Positions 33,029 through 37,289 of a stretch of DNA of 37,289 nt are shown here, piece by piece. The notes beneath the pieces were generated by a model. The model did no database searches. It had not been told where the DNA came from and worked only from the letters and a program-made list of their open reading frames with translations. The stretch spans positions 1 through 37,289 of the forward strand of contig JAHJOK010000010.1 in NCBI GenBank assembly GCA_018820205.1. The letters are read 5' to 3'. The stretch's first letter is position 1. Each line of letters opens with the position of its first letter. This stretch comes from Alphaproteobacteria bacterium (GTDB taxonomy: Bacteria; Pseudomonadota; Alphaproteobacteria; Caulobacterales; Caulobacteraceae). The position numbers were made by a program, and so were the translations under genes.

Positions 33029-33232
33029 CCGGTCATCCTTTCGCCGTCATCGAACCGCCAATGACGTCTGTTCCGTCTTGCGCGCTGTTTAGCAGTGCGT
33101 CGGCGCGTATCAACCCGTGATCGCCCCTAACCGGCGCATGGCGCGTTGCCGACGCCGATGTTAGAGAACGCGGTCTTGATACCCGGGCGCGCCGTGTCGG
33201 CCTGCCGGGGCGACGTGTGATGAGGTTTCAAG

Positions 33233-34090
33233 TTGCCGATTTCCTTCCGGTCTTCGTCCGTTTTGCGCCGTGGCGGCGTGCTGGTCCTGGCGGCCGCCAT
33301 GCTGACCCTGGCCGCCTGCGGCGGTGGCAACAAGCGTCCGCGCCTGGCCTATGAAGAACGACCGGTCGAACTGCTCTACAACACCGGCTACGAGCGGCTG
33401 CAGCGCAATCGCTGGAGCGATGCGGTCGACTATTTCCAGGAGGTCGAGCGTCAGCACCCCTATTCGGAGTGGTCGCGCCGGGCGATCCTGATGCAGATCT
33501 ACGCCTACTATCAGAACGGCGATTATCAGGAATCGATCGCCGCGTCCGACCGGTTCATCCAGTTGTTCCCCGGCAGTCCTTCGGCGGCCTACGCCTTCTA
33601 CATGCGCGCCACCTGCCATTTCGAGCAGATCGTCGACGTGGGTCGCGACCAGGCCCAGGCGGAACAGGCCCTGACCGGTCTGCGCGACGTGGCGCGGCGC
33701 TATCCCGGCTCGTCCTACGCCACCGATGCGACCGTGAAGATCGACATGGTCAACGATCAGCTGGCCGGCAAGGAAATGAACATCGGCCGCTACTATCAGC
33801 GCGCCAACCAGCCGCTGGCCGCCATCGGCCGCTACAAGGCGGTGATCGACAACGAGGCTTTCCAGCGCACCTCCCATACGCCCGAAGCTCTGTACCGGCT
33901 GGTCGAGGTCTATCTGACCCTGGGCCTCAAGGACGAGGCGATGCGCAACGGGTCGGTGCTGGGCTACAACTATCCGGGCAGCCCCTGGTATTCCGAAGCC
34001 TACGCCCTGCTGACCGAACAGGGCCAGCGCCCCGACGCCGCTCCGACCGGCGAACGCGAAAGCTGGCTGCGACGGATCATTCCGGGCTGA
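33233..34090 (+). CDS. bamD: Outer-membrane assembly lipoprotein BamD
   Basis: A 285-residue lipoprotein of the BAM complex, which folds proteins into the outer membrane. The signal LRRGGVLVLAAAMLTLAAC gives the lipidated Cys29. TPR units follow: VELLYNTGYERLQRNRWSDAVDYFQEVERQHPYSEWSRRA, AYYQNGDYQESIAASDRFIQLFPGSPSAAYAFYMRA, EQALTGLRDVARRYPGSSYATDA, then IGRYYQRANQPLAAIGRYKAVIDN and VEVYLTLGLKDEAMRNGSVLGYNYPGSPWY. It starts with TTG at 33233, backed by GAGG seven bases upstream; no in-frame ATG precedes the lipobox at a suitable distance. recN follows on the same strand after 55 bp, a common alphaproteobacterial arrangement. Confidence 0.95.
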   Translation: MPISFRSSSVLRRGGVLVLAAAMLTLAACGGGNKRPRLAYEERPVELLYNTGYERLQRNRWSDAVDYFQEVERQHPYSEWSRRAILMQIYAYYQNGDYQESIAASDRFIQLFPGSPSAAYAFYMRATCHFEQIVDVGRDQAQAEQALTGLRDVARRYPGSSYATDATVKIDMVNDQLAGKEMNIGRYYQRANQPLAAIGRYKAVIDNEAFQRTSHTPEALYRLVEVYLTLGLKDEAMRNGSVLGYNYPGSPWYSEAYALLTEQGQRPDAAPTGERESWLRRIIPG

Positions 34091-34145
34091 CCGTTCCCCG
34101 CCTGTTCTGGTCTAGACTGTCGCCGATGCCGAATCGTTGCGCCCC

Positions 34146-35846
34146 ATGCTGACCAGTCTGTCCATTCGCGACGTGGTGCTGGTCGATGTCCTCGATCTGG
34201 AGGTCGACGACGGCCTGACGGTGCTGACCGGCGAGACCGGCGCCGGCAAGTCGATCATTCTGGACGCCCTGGGCCTGGCCCTGGGCGGACGGGGCGAGGC
34301 GGGGCTGGTGCGATCCGGGGCCAGACAGGCCGTGGCCACCGCCGTCTTTGCCGCGCCGGATGACCCCGACCTGATCGATCTGATCCGCGAAAAGGGATTC
34401 GACGTCACGCCGGGCGAGGATCTGATCCTGCGCCGCGTCGTGTCCGCCGACGGCCGCAGCCGGGCCTATGTCAACGACCAGCCCGCCGGGGTCGCCGCAC
34501 TGCGCGAGATCGGCGCCCGGCTGGTCGAGGTGCATGGCCAGCACGAGACCGTCGGCCTGCTGGACTGGAAGACCCACCGTGCCCTGCTGGATGCCTACGG
34601 GGGTCTGGCGCCCCAGCTGGGCGGGGTCGCCGCCGCGTCCGACCGGCTGAAGGCGGCCGAGGCGAAACTGGCGGCCCTGCGCGCCGAGGCCGCCGATGCG
34701 GCCGCCCGCGCCGAGGAAATCACGCTCAATCTCGCCGACCTCGACGCCCTGGACCCGCGCGAGGACGAGGAGACGGAACTGGCCGGCGAACGCGCCGTGC
34801 TGGGTGCGGCGGAAAAGGCGGTGGCCGACCTGGCTGACGCGCGCACCAATCTGGGCGGCGACAAGTTGAGCCAGAAACTGTCCGCCGCCCTCCGCGCCGT
34901 CGAACACGCTCGTCAACGCGCCACTCAGGCGGGGGTCGAGGCCGACCACCCCGTCCTCGTCCGCCTGACCCGCGCCGCCGAGGCCATCGACCGCACGATG
35001 GTCGAGGCGGCCGAAGCGATCGCGGAGGTCGACGCCGCCGCCCATGCCTTCGATTTCGAACCCGGCCGTCTGGACAAGGCCGAGGAGCGGCTGTTCGCGC
35101 TGCGCGCCGCCGCCCGCAAGCTGAACACCACCGTCCACGCCCTGCCGAGCCTGCGCATCGCACTGCGTGAGCAGTTGCGGTTGATCGAGGACGGGGCCGA
35201 GGCCATGACCGCCGCCGCCCGCGACACGACCGTGGCGCGCGAGGCCTATGACATCGCCGCCGCCCTGCTCAGTTCGGGACGAGAGGCCGCCGCCGAGCGG
35301 CTGTCGAAGTCCGTCATGTCCGAACTCGGCCCGCTGAAACTGGACCGCGCCCGCTTCCGCGTCGCGCTGGAGCCCGTGGCCGAGGGTCGGCGTGGCCCGC
35401 TGGGCGTCGAGACCGCCCGCTTCGAGATCGCCACCAACGCCGGAACCCCCTTCGGCCCGCTGGACGCCATCGCCTCCGGCGGCGAACTGGCCCGTTTCGC
35501 CCTGGCCATGAAGGCCGCGCTGGCGGGCCGCGAGGACCAGCGCCAGCCGGTGATGATCTTCGACGAGGTCGATCAGGGCGTAGGCGGCGCCGTGGCCGAG
35601 GCCGTGGGCCAGCGCCTGAAGCGCCTGTCCACCGGCGCCCAGGTCCTGGTCGTCACCCACAGCCCCCAGGTCGCGGCGCGCGGCCACGCTCACTGGAAGG
35701 TGCGCAAGGCGGATGCGGGTGGGGTGACCACCACCACCGTCGATGCGCTGGACGCCGACGCCCGCCGTGAGGAAATCGCCCGGATGCTGTCCGGGGCCGT
35801 CATCACCGAAGAGGCCAGGGCGGCGGCGACGGTGCTGATCGGGTAG
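34146..35846 (+). CDS. recN: DNA repair ATPase RecN
   Basis: A 566-residue SMC-like protein acting in double-strand break repair. Walker A is GETGAGKS (29-36), in the context MLTSLSIRDVVLVDVLDLEVDDGLTVLTGETGAGKS. The centre is Ala/Glu/Leu-rich coiled coil (about 155-370) broken by a hinge. The C-terminal ABC half has signature SGGELARF (444-451), Walker B VMIFDEVDQGVGG (about 469) and the switch histidine in VVTHSPQVAA. The ATG at 34146 begins the conserved first strand; an in-frame TTG three codons earlier is unlikely. It is 55 bp behind bamD and probably cotranscribed. No terminator is visible directly after the stop. Confidence 0.97.
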   Translation: MLTSLSIRDVVLVDVLDLEVDDGLTVLTGETGAGKSIILDALGLALGGRGEAGLVRSGARQAVATAVFAAPDDPDLIDLIREKGFDVTPGEDLILRRVVSADGRSRAYVNDQPAGVAALREIGARLVEVHGQHETVGLLDWKTHRALLDAYGGLAPQLGGVAAASDRLKAAEAKLAALRAEAADAAARAEEITLNLADLDALDPREDEETELAGERAVLGAAEKAVADLADARTNLGGDKLSQKLSAALRAVEHARQRATQAGVEADHPVLVRLTRAAEAIDRTMVEAAEAIAEVDAAAHAFDFEPGRLDKAEERLFALRAAARKLNTTVHALPSLRIALREQLRLIEDGAEAMTAAARDTTVAREAYDIAAALLSSGREAAAERLSKSVMSELGPLKLDRARFRVALEPVAEGRRGPLGVETARFEIATNAGTPFGPLDAIASGGELARFALAMKAALAGREDQRQPVMIFDEVDQGVGGAVAEAVGQRLKRLSTGAQVLVVTHSPQVAARGHAHWKVRKADAGGVTTTTVDALDADARREEIARMLSGAVITEEARAAATVLIG

Positions 35847-35888
35847 ATTGCGCAACCCTTGGCGGACATCGTCGGCCCCACGTCTCTT

Positions 35889-36054
35889 TCGTCATTCCGG
35901 GCGGAGCCGCGCTTGCGGAGCAGACCCGGAACCGAGCGGCGCGCGACAGCGCGAAGCTGTCGCGAACACCGACTTTTGTAGGCCCTGCGTGAACAGATCG
36001 CCTATCGGCGCCGCTGGGTTCCGGGTCTCCGCTTCGCTGCGCCCGGAATGACGA
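35889..36054. repeat. 166-bp imperfect inverted-repeat element downstream of recN
   Basis: The ends TCGTCATTCCGGGC (35889-35902) and GCCCGGAATGACGA (36041-36054) are perfect 14-bp inverted repeats. Inside them, 35922-35941 and 36009-36028 are complementary at 19 of 20 positions. At the centre CGCGACAGC/GCTGTCGCG (35942-35950 and 35956-35964) forms another hairpin. No coding sequence is contained. This is the shape of a MITE or other non-autonomous palindromic element; sequences with GTCATTCCGGGC-type ends are widespread between alphaproteobacterial genes. It fills most of the 309-bp gap between recN and the barstar-like gene and may act as a terminator for recN. Confidence 0.85.
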
Positions 36055-36073
36055 AAAGGAGGCGGTAAAGGCG

Positions 36074-36128
36074 AACGTCCCTTTCCTGCCGAGCTGTTCA
36101 CGACAGCCTGCGACCCGTTGCGGACATC
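36074..36128 (+). repeat. 55-bp repeat, copy 1
   Basis: First of three equally long, diverged copies. It shares the right-end 18-mer CGACCCGTTGCGGACATC (36111-36128) exactly with copy 2 (36605-36622) and about two thirds of the rest. It stands 27 bp before the barstar-like gene. Confidence 0.75.
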
Positions 36129-36155
36129 ACGATGTGTGGCCGCTATGGTGCGGAA

Positions 36156-36503
36156 ATGAACACCACGCTGGTTCCGATCCCGACCAACCAGATCACGGAT
36201 TGGCCCTCCTTCCATAAGCTCTTTGCCCACGTTCTCGGGTTTCCAGCTTATTACGGAATGAACATGGATGCGTGGATCGACTGCATGACATATGCGGACG
36301 AACCAGAAGCCCAAATGCTGGCGAAAGGAGTGCCTCCCGGCGAGCTTTTGACACTCCAGATCAACGACGCAGCGGACTTCGCTGTTCGCTGCCCTGAGCA
36401 GTTCAAGGCTTTGGTGGAATGCACCGCATTCGTGAACTATCGACGGGTCGAAATAGGAGGCACACCCGTGCTTTGCCTGCTTATGTCAGGGGTTTTCTCG
36501 TAG
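36156..36503 (+). CDS. Barstar-family (barnase inhibitor-like) protein
   Basis: A 115-residue protein whose DWPSFHKLFAHVLGFPAYYGMNMDAWIDCMTYADEP is the barstar core: a helix, the FP-x-YYG-N-DA-WID turn that contacts barnase, and the following helix. The C-terminal strand VEIGGTPVLCLLMSGVF fits too. Barstars block secreted or delivered ribonucleases. No barnase-type RNase or secretion gene is seen nearby, so it may be an orphan immunity gene. The ATG at 36156 is chosen; an in-frame ATG at 36132 adds MCGRYGAE. Base composition is noticeably less GC-rich than in the rest of the window, and 55-bp repeats lie on both sides, suggesting acquisition. Confidence 0.82.
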   Translation: MNTTLVPIPTNQITDWPSFHKLFAHVLGFPAYYGMNMDAWIDCMTYADEPEAQMLAKGVPPGELLTLQINDAADFAVRCPEQFKALVECTAFVNYRRVEIGGTPVLCLLMSGVFS

Positions 36504-36567
36504 GGGCCAAGGTCCGCTTTCCACCCCTAGCAGACTCCGGGAGGGTCCGCTTTCGGGAGCTCTCTGG

Positions 36568-36622
36568 AATGTCCGGTTTCCGCCGGGACGCCAAGTTCGC
36601 AAATCGACCCGTTGCGGACATC
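36568..36622 (+). repeat. 55-bp repeat, copy 2
   Basis: The middle copy, between the barstar-like and lipoprotein genes. Its ends ATGTCCG and CGGACAT are inverted repeats. Just upstream (36510-36567) lie two partial relatives containing GGTCCGCTTTC, so the repeat unit may be longer or part of an array. Confidence 0.78.
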
Positions 36623-36646
36623 CAGCAGGAAGGTAATCATGCGCGC

Positions 36647-37036
36647 ATGAGATGGCGTGCTATACAACTTTACGGCCTTCTAGCTATCTCCGGCTGCGCG
36701 TCAGTGCCTCAAGCGCAGACCGCTGCCATATGTCCGACCGACCAGCTAATAGGCATTTCGATCACGATATCAGGCAAGCTGTCGAGCGACGGCATCCATG
36801 GGATTTTTCTTCGACCAGATGCGTGTCCAGCTAGCTACTTCATGCTGAACGAGGCGGTCGGGGCAATCGGGTTCGAGAAGGTGACCGCCGCCGTGTATGG
36901 CGCAGAACGGATCGGCACCTTAGACAAGGTTATTCACGTCATGGTCGTTGGTTCAGTTGAGGGCAACCCGCTCTCGATTAGAGTCACCGAAGTGCGCTCA
37001 GTGGACTATTTGTCCGCCGCTACGCGTGTCCGCTAA
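36647..37036 (+). CDS. Small lipoprotein of unknown function
   Basis: A 129-residue predicted lipoprotein: MRWRAIQLYGLLAISGC with lipobox cysteine at residue 17. The mature part includes ICPTDQLIGISITISGKLSSDGIHGIFLRPDACPASYFML, then AVYGAERIGTLDKVIHVMVVGSVEGNPLSIRVTEVRSVDYL. The two cysteines (in AAICPTD and DACPAS) could form a disulfide. The KVIHVMVVGSV...RVTEVRSV pattern suggests a small OB-like or beta-barrel domain. I do not recognise a family. AGGAAGGT lies 12 bases upstream of the chosen ATG. Like the barstar-like gene it is less GC-rich and bounded by 55-bp repeats. Confidence 0.68.
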   Translation: MRWRAIQLYGLLAISGCASVPQAQTAAICPTDQLIGISITISGKLSSDGIHGIFLRPDACPASYFMLNEAVGAIGFEKVTAAVYGAERIGTLDKVIHVMVVGSVEGNPLSIRVTEVRSVDYLSAATRVR

Positions 37037-37084
37037 CCACCCCGAACAGCCCTGCGGAAGGTCTGCTTCCGGGACATGGCGGTG

Positions 37085-37139
37085 AGTGTCCGGTTTCGGG
37101 CCTGATGCCAATGTCGTGGTCCGACCCAATACAGACCTC
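37085..37139 (+). repeat. 55-bp repeat, copy 3
   Basis: Same length as copies 1 and 2. It begins AGTGTCCGGTTTC, where copy 2 has AATGTCCGGTTTC, and keeps GCCAA and CCGACCC in register, but the right end has drifted to CAGACCTC. It lies 48 bp after the lipoprotein stop. Confidence 0.65.
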
Positions 37140-37289
37140 TAGCTAGACGGTGACGTGACCCCCGTTTCTCAACCAGCCATAACGAGAGTCCGTGGTTGAT
37201 CTGAGCCGTGATTGACTGGGGTGGCAAGAGGCCGGTCTGCGCAGCCATCAACCCGCGCAGCAGGCCGGCCGATGTGTCCGGTGAGTGCC

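Noticed and set aside
33029..33232. Promoter or operator sites in the prs-bamD divergent region
   Set aside because: Both promoters must lie here, but no -35/-10 pair or clear palindrome could be singled out by eye.
36074..37139. Integron attC array
   Set aside because: The 55-bp repeats have inverted ends but no GTTRRRY/RYYYAAC core sites, and no integrase is seen.
36074..37139. CRISPR array
   Set aside because: Only three diverged repeats about 500 bp apart with genes in between; spacers of CRISPR size are absent and no cas genes occur.
37033..37251. 72-codon minus-strand frame and the final 150 bp as a possible insertion-sequence edge
   Set aside because: The segment at 37140-37289 has some short inverted stretches, but no transposase motif, terminal repeat pair or target duplication can be shown, and the window ends before any confirmation.

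Overview
The window is a GC-rich, densely packed chromosomal segment from an alphaproteobacterium. The order 5S rRNA then initiator tRNA-Met, the fbcFBC-type cytochrome bc1 operon, a 5S/tRNA sequence of the alphaproteobacterial kind and many small periplasmic lipoproteins point to Caulobacterales, most likely Brevundimonas or a close relative. That placement is inference, since no search was run. Apart from the last 1.4 kb it reads as core chromosome with a few accessory insertions.

Layout. Positions 1-262 hold the end of an rRNA operon (5S 3' end, tRNA-fMet, bidirectional terminator). Positions 280-9125 hold metabolic and housekeeping genes: acs, an MliC/DUF4232 lipoprotein, the threonine-to-glycine pair kbl-tdh separated by a perfect 24-bp inverted repeat, an OGFr-domain protein, a type IB topoisomerase, rlmJ, a small monooxygenase-fold protein and a class I glutamine amidotransferase. 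Positions 9127-12386 hold hemF, a secreted protein of unknown function, an M19 dipeptidase and trmL. Positions 12433-15387 hold petABC with a Fur-box-like site in front and a strong terminator behind. Positions 15414-21568 are rich in secreted proteins: a DUF1579-like protein behind a palindrome, two tandem M28 metallopeptidases, a DUF6607 protein, a lipoprotein and a bulb-lectin-domain protein.

From 21.8 to 33.0 kb everything is on the minus strand. The housekeeping genes prs, rplY, pth and ychF follow one another in transcription order but are spread apart by three cargo blocks: two tandem paralogous lipoproteins of unknown function (prs/rplY), a MazE/MazF-type toxin-antitoxin pair (rplY/pth) and a four-gene set that looks like copper uptake (DUF2946, TonB receptor, PepSY membrane protein, PCuAC chaperone; pth/ychF). 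bamD and recN run divergently from prs.

Positions 35.85-37.29 kb differ in character: a 166-bp inverted-repeat element, then three diverged copies of a 55-bp repeat about 0.5 kb apart. A barstar-like gene and a small lipoprotein gene lie singly between the copies. This is the part that housekeeping annotation explains least. I found no CRISPR array, no complete insertion sequence and no prophage. No single undescribed system is evident. The best candidates for novelty are the paired C-terminal-cysteine lipoproteins (29.6-32.0 kb) and the repeat-bounded small genes at the right end.
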